This document shows, piece by piece, positions 7,977-15,656 of a stretch of DNA of 64,000 nt; within the stretch, counting starts at the first letter, position 1; every line of letters begins with the position of its first letter. The notes beneath the pieces are model-generated. The model was given only the letters and a program-made list of their open reading frames with translations. It did not search any database and had not been told where the DNA came from. Position numbers and translations under genes: made by a program. Origin of the DNA: JAHEJB01 sp041748175 (GTDB taxonomy: Bacteria > Bacteroidota > Rhodothermia > Rhodothermales > Rubricoccaceae); assembly GCA_041748175.1 (NCBI GenBank), contig JBGTDU010000115.1, positions 38,691-102,690 on the forward strand, written 5' to 3'.

Positions 7977-10499
7977 ATGAGGACTACCATGAAAGCCTTA
8001 CCCCCCCCCCTTAAGCACTTAGCGTGCATCGCGGTGTTTGCCGCCGCATTCTTCGCGGGGCAAGCCCTCGCGGCACCTTCGTCTACCATCTGCAACTGGG
8101 GTGGAGCCCAGGATTTCGAGGTCGGCTTTATCACGTGCGGTACCGGCCAATCCTACGATATCCGCGTTTACGACGCGCTAACCGGCGTCCTGGTGAGCGA
8201 GACACTGGGCGTCAACGAAAACACCAACATAGTCGGGGCTTACGATTGGGTCGCCCACTTCAACGAAGGCGTCGAGCCTCCGAGGGTGGACCTCAACTCC
8301 AACACCCTGTACAGGATCTCTTTCGGCAGCGCCGGGTCGTACCTCTACTACAACTGCAGTTCGTCCAGGCCGGGCTATGTAGCCGGGTCGTTCACGTGCC
8401 CGTTCAGTGGGAGCGATCCGACTCCCGACGTGATCTTCTCGCGCGACGAGCTTGGAACCAGGGTGGCACCCATAAACATCCCTGGACACGAGGGCATTTC
8501 GAGTTATCTGGGTGGCCAGTGGATATTCCCGCACTACCTTGACGAGATCTGCGATAACATCACGTGTCCCGCCGGTTTCGAGGACCGATTTTCCATGTTC
8601 ATATCGACGAGCAGCGATACCGAGCACGAACTGCCCGCGTTTGACATGACGGTGCCTACCGGCGAAAGCTGGATGTGGGACGGGCCGGAGGTCACGAAGC
8701 TCAAGTTTGCCAACCGAACTCAACTCATTGCCGAGGGAAGCCTGGCGATGGATGGGATTACTCTCACCGAGATGAACACGGGCGACGGCTGGTACGGCGT
8801 GCGCTATGAGCCCAATAGTGGCGGCTATATTCGTGGTTCGACCATTGAGAAGTTTGCGCACGTGATAGGTGGCGGCCCTGGGCTGTTGGCTCCATTCGTC
8901 TGCGGCCTCACGGTTAACGACCGCTGGCTTGCCGTCTACCGCTCTACCATCCGGGACGGATTCAATGGTGCCTACGGCGTGTGCTCCTATGGCAGCCAGG
9001 GCCAGGTGGCACTGCGGGATGAAATCGACCCCAACACTCAAGAGCTTCTCCCGACCGCGGTGATCGGCAACAATGGCCACGGCCTGTATGCCTACAGCCA
9101 GGGACGCATCTTTCTCAGAGGTTCCGATGTCACCGGTAACGACCTCAACGGCGGCCTGGCACTTGGTACGCAAGCCAGAATCTACGCCAATGAAGGGTCG
9201 TCCATTTCGGGCAACCTTGGCGTCGGCCTCGAGGCCCGGAGCGACGGCAACATCTACCTCTACAACCCCAACACGCCGTCGGCCCCGACGGGGACAATCA
9301 TCGACGGCAACATAGGCGGTGGGTTGCTGGCCCAGTTCCAGGGTAGCTACATCAATGCTGGGACGTTCCTCTACGGGGGCGGCCTGCAGGGCACCTGCCA
9401 GGCCGCGTGTGAGAATTTCATTACTGGACACGATGCGGCGGGAATTCCGTACGACGTAAAAGCCGCCTCGGGCAGTTTTGTAACCGCTGAGTTTGACCAC
9501 TGGGGCTTCGGCCGCACGCAGGAAAGTGATCTGGTCCTCGACGAGGACGCCACCAGCATGATCGACGTGCTCCCCATCTGGGATGGCATCTCGGCATTGC
9601 GGGAAGGACCGGTGGCGCTGAAGTCCGGCTCGGAACCGTCGGCTTTCGGCGACAACGTACGCCGATTCATCGGCGAGGCGTTCGACAAGGCCGCCGAGGG
9701 CCGGTGGATTCCAGCGTTCGCAAAGGCCCAGGCCGCGCTGGCGCTCGCGTTCTCTGAGGACGACCTGCAACTGGTGATGGGCGCTGTATCGGTGCTCGTC
9801 AGTCAGCCGGACGCCCCGGATCTACCAATCGGCCTTCTTACAGCCATCGAAGCGCATCTCGGCGCCGGGCGTGAAGCTCGGCCGTTCGCACTGCGCACGC
9901 TCCTGACAGCGGATCGTGTACGCGGAAGGGACGCGGAAGGTCGGGCAACCGCTCAGACGCTCATTGCGGATTACCCACGCACGGAGCATGCGCTCACCGC
10001 ACTCGCCCAGGAGGTGTCCTTTGCTCTGGAGACAGATGATCTGTCGGCGGCGCAAACTGCGCTGGCCACGATGGAGGGAGACTTCCCGGACGAGGTGCTG
10101 ACCACAGCGGCACGCGCATACTTCGTGCTGCTTGCCGGTGAAGAAGCGCTTCCAGCCCGCTCGGCATCCACCCCTGCCGTGGTGGCTTCAACCGGCGCCT
10201 CATCAGAGGCTTCGGTGAGCGACTTTACGCTCCACGCCGCCTATCCCAACCCGTTCAACCCGCAGACGGTCGTGCCGTTCAGCGTGAATGAATCCGCGAA
10301 TGTAAGTCTGCGCGTTCTCGACATGCTCGGTCGCCAGGTGGCTACGCTCGCCGACGGCCGGTACGAAGCGGGTCTATACAACGCCGTGTTCGATGGCTCG
10401 CAGTTGTCCTCCGGGATATACCTGCTGCGCGCTGAGGTGACACCAGAGAACGGCGGGGCTTCCCGCGCATTCACTCAGCGCCTTACGCTCCTCAAATAG
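7977..10499 (+). CDS. Secreted beta-helix protein with T9SS sorting domain, module gene A1
   Basis: About 840 residues. Order: signal peptide (MRTTMKALPPPLKHLAC... then a hydrophobic run ending AGQALA), an N-terminal beta domain with Cys pairs, a central right-handed parallel beta-helix region (about residues 230-480, many G/N-rich short repeats such as GNNGHGLYAYSQGRIFLRG), a helical TPR-like part (about 550-720), and a C-terminal T9SS type-A sorting domain (AYPNPFNPQTVVPF ... DMLGRQVATL ... SGIYLLR). Starts: ATG 7977 and ATG 7989 are in frame, and both are matched in paralogue A4; an upstream GTG at 7935 is less likely. A run of ten C at 8001-8010 codes the PPP before the hydrophobic core. 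B1 follows after 5 bases. It should be a cell-surface or released protein; the ligand is unknown. Confidence 0.85.
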   Translation: MRTTMKALPPPLKHLACIAVFAAAFFAGQALAAPSSTICNWGGAQDFEVGFITCGTGQSYDIRVYDALTGVLVSETLGVNENTNIVGAYDWVAHFNEGVEPPRVDLNSNTLYRISFGSAGSYLYYNCSSSRPGYVAGSFTCPFSGSDPTPDVIFSRDELGTRVAPINIPGHEGISSYLGGQWIFPHYLDEICDNITCPAGFEDRFSMFISTSSDTEHELPAFDMTVPTGESWMWDGPEVTKLKFANRTQLIAEGSLAMDGITLTEMNTGDGWYGVRYEPNSGGYIRGSTIEKFAHVIGGGPGLLAPFVCGLTVNDRWLAVYRSTIRDGFNGAYGVCSYGSQGQVALRDEIDPNTQELLPTAVIGNNGHGLYAYSQGRIFLRGSDVTGNDLNGGLALGTQARIYANEGSSISGNLGVGLEARSDGNIYLYNPNTPSAPTGTIIDGNIGGGLLAQFQGSYINAGTFLYGGGLQGTCQAACENFITGHDAAGIPYDVKAASGSFVTAEFDHWGFGRTQESDLVLDEDATSMIDVLPIWDGISALREGPVALKSGSEPSAFGDNVRRFIGEAFDKAAEGRWIPAFAKAQAALALAFSEDDLQLVMGAVSVLVSQPDAPDLPIGLLTAIEAHLGAGREARPFALRTLLTADRVRGRDAEGRATAQTLIADYPRTEHALTALAQEVSFALETDDLSAAQTALATMEGDFPDEVLTTAARAYFVLLAGEEALPARSASTPAVVASTGASSEASVSDFTLHAAYPNPFNPQTVVPFSVNESANVSLRVLDMLGRQVATLADGRYEAGLYNAVFDGSQLSSGIYLLRAEVTPENGGASRAFTQRLTLLK
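8001..8010 (+). repeat. Poly-C tract (10 C) in the signal peptide of A1
   Basis: Ten consecutive C between TTA and TTAAGCACTTAGCG, coding Pro-Pro-Pro in frame. Gain or loss of one C would shift the frame before the hydrophobic core of the signal peptide. A tract of the same length and place occurs in the paralogue at 62026-62035. Seen directly; phase variation is inferred. Confidence 0.95.
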
Positions 10500-10504
10500 G
10501 TCTG

Positions 10505-11812
10505 ATGATGCCCAAGCATTTGGTGCTTGTATCGATGGTTGCCGGGCTCCTCTTCGTGGGGAGCCCGGCATTGCCGAGTGCCGCCTTCGGGCAGGAGATC
10601 CAGTTTGAGCAGGTGGGGAATGTCCCTCTCGATGCCGACGATCTGGAGTTCGACCAAGAAGGCACGCTGTGGGCGGTCTCCACCGAATTGTGGCGTTTGC
10701 CGATCGATGCTACGGCCTGGGAAGAGGTGTATGACGGGTTCGTGGGCGACGCGATTCTTGTTCTCGCACCGGACACGATTTTTTATTCGTACAACGCAGC
10801 TACCGCTCGCTCGACCGACGGTGGTGAGACATTTTTCGGGGTCTATCTCGAAGGCCGCACTCTTTTCGCAGCCAAAACCGAAGGCTCCAACCACGGCGTG
10901 ATTCTGGTCGGCGAGTTCAGTGGCAATTCCGGCATCGCCTATTCTACGGATCGGGGAGGTTCGTTCACGGAGGCCACGTTCACCGTCGCTACGGCGTCAA
11001 CGCCATTTATGGAATCTGCTGTCGAGATCCCGGATGGCCCGGCGACGGGAAGGCTCGTAGCTGGCGTCTTCGGCGGAGTGGTTATTTCGGAGGACGCCGG
11101 GCGGACGTGGTCGCCGAGTTCGCTCTTTCAGGACGCGAGGTTCTGGGTGCAGCGGGTGGAGATCGGCACGGAGCCTGGTACGGGAAACCGGCGGCTCTAC
11201 CTCACCCTCGCCGACGCGCAACTTCCCGACGTCCAGTTCTATTTCTCGGACGACGACGGCCTGACATGGGTGAACCAACCCGAGATGGAAGATGCGTTTT
11301 TGTTCGTATACGTCCCGCAGGGCGAGGGTTACCTGCTGTCGGTCGAGCGAGGAACGGCACTGGAAGGCGATTTCCTTACCGTATTGAAAACTGACGATAG
11401 CGGCATGACATGGGTAGTAGTTGAAGAACTGCCCGCCCCAGTAAACGGCGCAGGCGTTTTTTCAGAAGACGTACTCATCGGCCCCGACGGGCATGTTTAC
11501 GTGGCTGTGAGCCGAGCGGGCTCAGAGCGCGAGTGGGTCTACCGCACCACCGAGCCCGTGGTGGTTGCGAGTGAGCCGGAGGCACCGCCTGCGCCAAGCG
11601 CTGAGTGGCTTGTCGTCTACCCCAACCCGGCGGAGGGCAGGATTACGGTTGAGGGCGTCGAGCCGGGTGAGGTGATCGTGGTGTACGATGTGCTGGGCCG
11701 CGCTGTGTTGCGAACCCGCACATCAACGGATATCGATGTTTCGGCGTTGCCGCCTGGGGTGTACGTGCTGCGAGTTGGAGAAGAAAGCCTGTTGGTGACG
11801 GTACGGCAGTAG
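10505..11812 (+). CDS. Secreted BNR/propeller-like protein with T9SS sorting domain, module gene B1
   Basis: A 435-residue protein with a signal peptide (MMPKHLVLVSMVAGLLFVGSPALPSAAFGQ), then repeated propeller-like blades with sialidase/BNR-type motifs: ARSTDGGETF, AYSTDRGGSF, VISEDAGRTWSPSS, YFSDDDGLTW, DDSGMTW. The C-terminus is a T9SS sorting domain (VVYPNPAEGRITVEGVEPG ... YDVLGRAVLRTR ... LPPGVYVLRV). These motifs mark Asp-box beta-propellers; no catalytic Arg triad of true sialidases is evident, so binding rather than hydrolysis is the cautious reading. It starts 5 bases after the stop of A1, so A1-B1 look like a translationally linked pair. Close paralogue of the gene at 14011-15321. 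Confidence 0.85.
   Translation: MMPKHLVLVSMVAGLLFVGSPALPSAAFGQEIQFEQVGNVPLDADDLEFDQEGTLWAVSTELWRLPIDATAWEEVYDGFVGDAILVLAPDTIFYSYNAATARSTDGGETFFGVYLEGRTLFAAKTEGSNHGVILVGEFSGNSGIAYSTDRGGSFTEATFTVATASTPFMESAVEIPDGPATGRLVAGVFGGVVISEDAGRTWSPSSLFQDARFWVQRVEIGTEPGTGNRRLYLTLADAQLPDVQFYFSDDDGLTWVNQPEMEDAFLFVYVPQGEGYLLSVERGTALEGDFLTVLKTDDSGMTWVVVEELPAPVNGAGVFSEDVLIGPDGHVYVAVSRAGSEREWVYRTTEPVVVASEPEAPPAPSAEWLVVYPNPAEGRITVEGVEPGEVIVVYDVLGRAVLRTRTSTDIDVSALPPGVYVLRVGEESLLVTVRQ
10541..10569 (+). other. Stem-loop within the B1 signal-peptide codons
   Basis: GCCGGGCTCC (10541-10550) pairs perfectly with GGAGCCCGGC (10560-10569) over a 9-base loop. The paralogue B3 has a similar stem-loop at the same codons (14049-14073). 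No U-run follows, so it is not a plain terminator; it could damp translation or promote processing between A and B. Confidence 0.6.
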
Positions 11813-12103
11813 TACGATGCCACAATGAAAGTCACTCCCGAGAAGTCGGGAGCCCATTCAGCAATCCAGCTTCCAATGCTGGGAGAGCAGCTATCCCGCA
11901 ATTGATTGCCCAACCCGACCAAGAAGCCGACCGGCGGAATGGATCCCCGATCCCTTCGGCAAGCTCAGGGCTGGCTCGGTCGGGGATGACTTGTTTGGGA
12001 GTTGGGAGAGAGTGACTATCCCCACCCAATCCGGTATGGCTATAGACGATTCAGGTCATGCCAGAAATCGATTTCAATTGATCAGGCGAGGATCAAACAC
12101 CCA
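11813..12103. other. Intergenic region after B1 with hairpins and a dispersed repeat
   Basis: No gene. Two small hairpins follow the B1 stop: CTCCCGA/TCGGGAG at 11835-11852 (4-base loop) and CCAGC/GCTGG at 11866-11882, possible transcript ends without a U-run. A copy of a dispersed repeat lies at 11937-11989. The rest shows nothing recognisable. Confidence 0.6.
11937..11989 (-). repeat. Dispersed repeat, copy 1 (GTCATCCC...CCCTGAGCTTGCC)
   Basis: Read on the minus strand it starts GTCATCCCC, then GAGCCAGCCCTGAGCTTGCC and AAGGG. The same order of blocks occurs on the plus strand at 15512-15555, so the two copies form an inverted pair bracketing the rearranged half of the array. It resembles the common CTTCGGCAAGCTCAGGGC-type intergenic repeats. 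Confidence 0.7.
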
Positions 12104-12150
12104 GCTATATTGCGGGCGAATCTGCTGCCGAAGGCCACGTCGCTTCGCCC
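12104..12150 (+). promoter_or_regulatory. Duplicated recJ upstream region with TATATTG element
   Basis: GCTATATTGCG at 12104-12114 lies 36 bases before the ATG at 12151, which is preceded by TCGCCC. The intact recJ has the same GCTATATTGCG (56504-56494 on the minus strand) at nearly the same distance from its ATG and the same TCGCCC before it. TATATTG fits the TAnnTTTG -7 class with one base missing. The duplication therefore includes regulatory DNA. Confidence 0.6.
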
Positions 12151-13149
12151 ATGGAAACACCTACCCAAACCAGATACCGCTGGACGCTTCGCCCGGTTGA
12201 GGATGAGGCGGTGGTGGCGTCGCTGGGTGCGGAATTGAATAACATGCCCGAGCCGTTGGCGCGCGCGTTGGTTTTGCGCGGCATTCGTACGTTCGATGAG
12301 GCCGAGCAGTTTTTTCGCGGAGGGCTCGATGTGCTGCACGATCCGTTCCTGATGAAAGACATGGACCGCGCGGCGAGGCGGCTTGTGGCGGGCGTCTTCA
12401 ACGGCATCGTGGTCTCGGAGGACGGCGGCCGGACGTGGAGCCCGTCGTCGCTCTTCCAGGAGGCGCGGTTCAAGATTCTCAGGGTCGAGATCGGCCGGCA
12501 CCCGATCTCCGGCGCGCGGCGGCTCTTTGCGTCGGGCACGGATTCGCAGCTTTCCGGCAACCAGATGTACGCCTCCGACGACGACGGGCTCACGTGGACG
12601 AACCTCGGCACCATGCCGGAGTCGGTGCTCTTCGTGGTCGTTCCGGAAATCAGCGGATCGGCCCAGACGCTGCTGGCCGTGGAGGAAGGCACGACGGATG
12701 AGGACAGCATTCAAGTGTGGCGAAGCCTCGACGGCGTGGTTTGGTCGACGGCGGGTCGATTGCCTGCCGTTCCGGCGCCGAATGCGATCTTTTCCGAAGA
12801 CCTGTTGATCGGTCCAGATCTCTATCTTTACGTGAGTGTCAGCCGTCCGGGCCCCGAACACGAGTGGGTCTACCGCAGCACGGAGCCGGTGGTGGTGGCT
12901 AATGAGGCACCACCAGAGGTGCCAGAGGAAGAGAACAGCCTGCGGGTTTATCCCAACCCGGCTACAGATAAGATTTCCGTAGAGGGCGTCGAGCCTGGCG
13001 ACGAGGTGGTGCTGTACGACGTGCTGGGCCGGGCGGTGCTGCGAACCCGCAACACAACGGATATCGATATCGATGTCTCGGCCCTGCCGCCGGGGGTGTA
13101 TGTGGTGCGAGCCGGCGGAAAAAGCCTGTTGGTGACCATTCGGCGCTAA
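12151..13149 (+). CDS. Chimeric ORF: RecJ N-terminus fused to C-terminal part of a B-type T9SS protein
   Basis: A 332-residue open frame in two parts. Residues 1 to about 77 match the start of the intact RecJ in this window at roughly three of four positions (METxTQxRxRWTLRPV...LVLRGIR...FFRGGLD...HDPFLM). From about residue 77 (RLVAGVFNGIVVSEDGGRTWSPSS) onward it matches the middle and end of B1/B3, with BNR-type blades and a T9SS sorting domain (VYPNPATDKISVEGVEPG ... LPPGVYVVRAG). The junction near 12370-12384 falls where both parents read Ala-Ala-x-Arg-Leu, suggesting microhomology joining. It has no RecJ catalytic DHH motifs and no signal peptide, so neither parental function should survive. 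The frame is intact over the whole length. It may be a frozen accident under a recJ-type promoter. Confidence 0.85.
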   Translation: METPTQTRYRWTLRPVEDEAVVASLGAELNNMPEPLARALVLRGIRTFDEAEQFFRGGLDVLHDPFLMKDMDRAARRLVAGVFNGIVVSEDGGRTWSPSSLFQEARFKILRVEIGRHPISGARRLFASGTDSQLSGNQMYASDDDGLTWTNLGTMPESVLFVVVPEISGSAQTLLAVEEGTTDEDSIQVWRSLDGVVWSTAGRLPAVPAPNAIFSEDLLIGPDLYLYVSVSRPGPEHEWVYRSTEPVVVANEAPPEVPEEENSLRVYPNPATDKISVEGVEPGDEVVLYDVLGRAVLRTRNTTDIDIDVSALPPGVYVVRAGGKSLLVTIRR

Positions 13150-13154
13150 AAAGT

Positions 13155-13196
13155 CTCCCCTTCAGGGGAGTACCCCGAAGGGGGGAGGGGTGTTGT
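13155..13196 (+). repeat. Intergenic hairpin repeat, copy 1 (CTCCCCTTCAGGGGAG)
   Basis: CTCCCC-TTCA-GGGGAG hairpin followed by TACCCCG, AGGGGGGAGGGG and TGTTGT, just after the chimera stop. An almost identical block follows the stop of B3 at 15324-15365. After each copy, weaker similarity continues for roughly 90 bases (GGCTATA, GACAT, CCCTGT, CCGAC-like words). Probably a 3'-end hairpin carried along with the B gene when the module duplicated. Confidence 0.75.
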
Positions 13197-13331
13197 ACCA
13201 TCAGGCTATAAGGCAGCCAGCCAATCCGGACATCCCCTGTGGTTCCTCAGTTTCGCAAGGTGGCCTCTTCTGCCCCCCTTCGACGGGGGACTTTTCTTGC
13301 CTATGTTCACGCTCATGCAAAAGCCTATCCC

Positions 13332-14014
13332 TCTCGAGATGCCCACCGGGCTTCTCACAGCCATCGAGGCCCATCTCGGGCCGGGCAGTCGGGCCGCCCG
13401 TACGCCTTACGGACACTTTTGACGGCGGACCGCACGCATGGCCGGGACGGCGATGCCCGATCCACAGCACAAGCCTTGATTGCCGAATTCCCTCGCACGG
13501 AGCACGCCCTGACGGGACTCGCGCAGGAAGTGGATTTGGCGCTCGCGGCGGATGACCTCCTCGCAGCCCAAACGGCGCTAGCTACCATGGAAGCCGACTT
13601 CCCGGACGAACTACTGACCGAGGCCGCGAGGGGCTACTTCGCGTTGCTAGTTGGAGAAGATGCGCTGCCTGCTCGCGTGGGCTCGACTCCGATGACTGCG
13701 TCGGCGGCCGGTTTGTCAACCTCGGTGGGGCGACCGGATTTGTGCTCCACGCTGCCTATCCGAACCCTTTCAACCCCCAGACGGTTATTCCGTTTAGCGT
13801 GACCGAATCCGCGATTGTACGTCTGCTTGTTTTCGACATGCTCGGCCGCCAGGTGGCGACGCTCGTCGACGGCGCCTTCGAGGCCGGTGTGTATCAGGCT
13901 GTGTTCGACGGATCGCTCCTGCCGAGTGGCATGTATCTGTTGCGTGCCGCAATGACGTCGACGAACGGCTTCGCGGCGCACGCGATCACACAGCGAATCA
14001 CGCTACTTAAATGA
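13332..14014 (+). pseudogene. Remnant of a module gene A (A3), frameshifted
   Basis: The C-terminal third of an A-type gene without its front. Homology to A1 is split over three frames: PTGLLTAIEAHLGPG (to about 13385), then SGRPYALRTLLTADRTHGRD... through ATMEADFPDELL...EDALPARVG, then from about 13739 VLHAAYPNPFNPQTVIPF...DMLGRQVATL...SGMYLLRA to the TGA at 14012-14014. At least two frameshifts break it, and the first frame meets a TGA near 13420. The T9SS tail is well preserved, so decay looks recent. Its stop overlaps the B3 start as ATGA, a relic of A-B coupling. Confidence 0.85.
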
Positions 14015-15321
14015 GCACGGGCCGCTTCACACATCACTTAGTCATCGTCGGGCTCTCCGTTATGGGGAGCCCGGCATTGTTGGTCGAAGCCTTCGCTCAG
14101 GATCTGGTGTTTGAGCAAGTCGGGGACATTGCGATTGATGCGCAAGATCTAGCGTTTGACGAGACAATGGACCTGTGGGCTGGGGCCAGCGAGCTATGGC
14201 GTTTGCCGGTGGGTAGTTCTTTATGGGAAGAGGTCTACGATGAACCTGGATTCATTGGTGATATACTGCTGGTGCTATCTCCGGACACATTATTTCTAAC
14301 CTCGACAAATGGTGTCCACCGATCAACCGACGGAGGCAGCAGCTTCGCCGCCGTCTACGAAGAGGGGGGGAGTCTCTTTACAACGCGTCTTGACGGACTG
14401 AACCGGAGTCTTGTTTTGGCTGGTGAATCCCAAGGCGGCACGGGCATCGCCTACTCCACGGACCGTGGCGCGAGCTTCACCTCCGCCACGTTCACGGTTT
14501 CGACCAGCACGGAATCCACGCTGCACAGCGCCGTCGAGATTCTAGACGGCCCGGCAGCGGGGCGGCTCGTGGCAGGCTGCTTCAACGGCATCTTTGTCTC
14601 AGAGGACAGTGGGCAGACGTGGAGCCCAAGCTCGCTGTTTGGGGATTTCAGATATTCGGTGCAGCGCATCGTGATCGGCGAAGACCCGGCGTCCGGATCC
14701 CGCCGCCTTTACGCGACCGTAGTCGATGCCCAGGCATCCGGGCCGCAACTATTCACATCCGACGACGAGGGCCTGACATGGACGAACGTGCCGGACATGG
14801 TAGATGCCTACCTCTTCGTCTTCGTGCCCGAGCCGAGTTCCTTATTGGCCGTAGAGCGCGCAGACGCGGTTGATGGCGAACACATAGAAGTTTGGCAGAG
14901 TGTGGATGGCGGGCAGTCGTGGGTCGTGGTTGGTGAGTTGCCAGCGGAGGTCGATGGTGGGCTTATTTCATCCGAAGACGTACTAATTGGCCCTGATAGT
15001 CACCTCTATGTGGCCTTAGGACGTAACGGCCCCGAATCCGAGTGGGTCTACCGAACCACCAAGCCGGTGGTGGTGGCAAATGAGCCTCCGCTGCCAGCGC
15101 CAACCACCAAGACGATTGCTGTGTATCCCAACCCAGCGGAGGATAGGATCACGGTAGAGGGCATCGAGCAGGGTGAGGAGGTGGTCCTGTACGATGTGCT
15201 GGGCCGGGCCATGCTGCGAAGCCGCACGCCAACGGATATCGATGTTTCCGCCCTGCCGCCGGGGGTGTACGTGGTGCGCGTGGGTGGAGAGAGCCGGTTG
15301 GTGACGGTGCGGCAGCACTAG
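14011..15321 (+). CDS. Secreted BNR/propeller-like protein with T9SS sorting domain, module gene B3
   Basis: A 436-residue paralogue of B1 with the same architecture: signal peptide (HHLVIVGLSVMGSPALLVEAFAQ), Asp-box-like motifs (RSTDGGSSF, YSTDRGASF, VSEDSGQTWSPSS, TSDDEGLTW, SVDGGQSW) and a C-terminal T9SS sorting domain (VYPNPAEDRITVEG ... YDVLGRAMLRSR ... PPGVYVVRVGG). The ATG overlaps the stop of the broken A3 gene, so it has lost an intact partner and probably depends on translation through the A3 remnant. Start by position and signal peptide; GTG/ATG alternatives downstream would lose the signal. Confidence 0.85.
   Translation: MSTGRFTHHLVIVGLSVMGSPALLVEAFAQDLVFEQVGDIAIDAQDLAFDETMDLWAGASELWRLPVGSSLWEEVYDEPGFIGDILLVLSPDTLFLTSTNGVHRSTDGGSSFAAVYEEGGSLFTTRLDGLNRSLVLAGESQGGTGIAYSTDRGASFTSATFTVSTSTESTLHSAVEILDGPAAGRLVAGCFNGIFVSEDSGQTWSPSSLFGDFRYSVQRIVIGEDPASGSRRLYATVVDAQASGPQLFTSDDEGLTWTNVPDMVDAYLFVFVPEPSSLLAVERADAVDGEHIEVWQSVDGGQSWVVVGELPAEVDGGLISSEDVLIGPDSHLYVALGRNGPESEWVYRTTKPVVVANEPPLPAPTTKTIAVYPNPAEDRITVEGIEQGEEVVLYDVLGRAMLRSRTPTDIDVSALPPGVYVVRVGGESRLVTVRQH
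14049..14073 (+). other. Stem-loop within the B3 signal-peptide codons
   Basis: CGGGCTC (14049-14055) pairs with GAGCCCG (14067-14073). It sits at the codons equivalent to the B1 hairpin (10541-10569), although the amino acids nearby differ, which hints that the RNA structure is kept. Confidence 0.5.
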
Positions 15322-15323
15322 AT

Positions 15324-15365
15324 CTCCCCTTGAGGGGAGTACCCCGGAGGGGGGAGGGGTGTTGT
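15324..15365 (+). repeat. Intergenic hairpin repeat, copy 2 (CTCCCCTTGAGGGGAG)
   Basis: CTCCCC-TTGA-GGGGAG hairpin, then TACCCCGGAGGGGGGAGGGG and TGTTGT, directly after the B3 stop. It differs from the copy at 13155-13196 at only a couple of positions. A 3'-end element of the module. Confidence 0.75.
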
Positions 15366-15656
15366 CGCCTCTGGCTATAGAGTCTCCACGCTAACCCGAC
15401 ATAGCCCTGTCCTGCTCGGTCGAGCGTGCGGTTTCCCCTCCGACAAGCCAGGAACGGCTTTCAATGGAGAACCCCTCACTCCGATCTTCTGGCGACCTCC
15501 CCAATCCTGTTGTCATCCCGGGCTTAGCCTGCCCTGAGCTTGCCCAAGGGGTCCACGTCCATCGCCAACGCTTCAGCTGCTGGAACGAGCCCGCCCCGCT
15601 CTCGATGCGGGTTTAGGTGTGCACCCGGCAAAGAACCGGCTGGGGCCGGGGCTTCC
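15366..15656. other. Intergenic region at the right end of the A/B array
   Basis: No gene. It contains the tail of the module-end repeat, the plus-strand copy of the dispersed repeat at 15512-15555, and a GC-rich stretch up to the stop of the ABC permease. It is a convergent junction between B3 and the permease gene. Confidence 0.5.
15512..15555 (+). repeat. Dispersed repeat, copy 2 (GTCATCCC...CCCTGAGCTTGCC)
   Basis: GTCATCCCGGGCTTAGCC, then TGCCCTGAGCTTGCCCAAGGG. It matches, in opposite orientation, the copy at 11937-11989. Confidence 0.7.

Noticed and set aside
8178..9770. Long open frame (about 530 codons) on the minus strand across A1.
   Set aside because: It is antisense to the A1 coding frame; the high GC3 of A1 leaves the complementary frame free of stops. 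No domain is recognisable, and A1 has a signal peptide and T9SS tail.
13190..13555. Open frame of about 120 codons with a Cys/Ser-rich start after the chimera.
   Set aside because: It runs through the module-end repeat and then reads the A3 remnant in a wrong frame.
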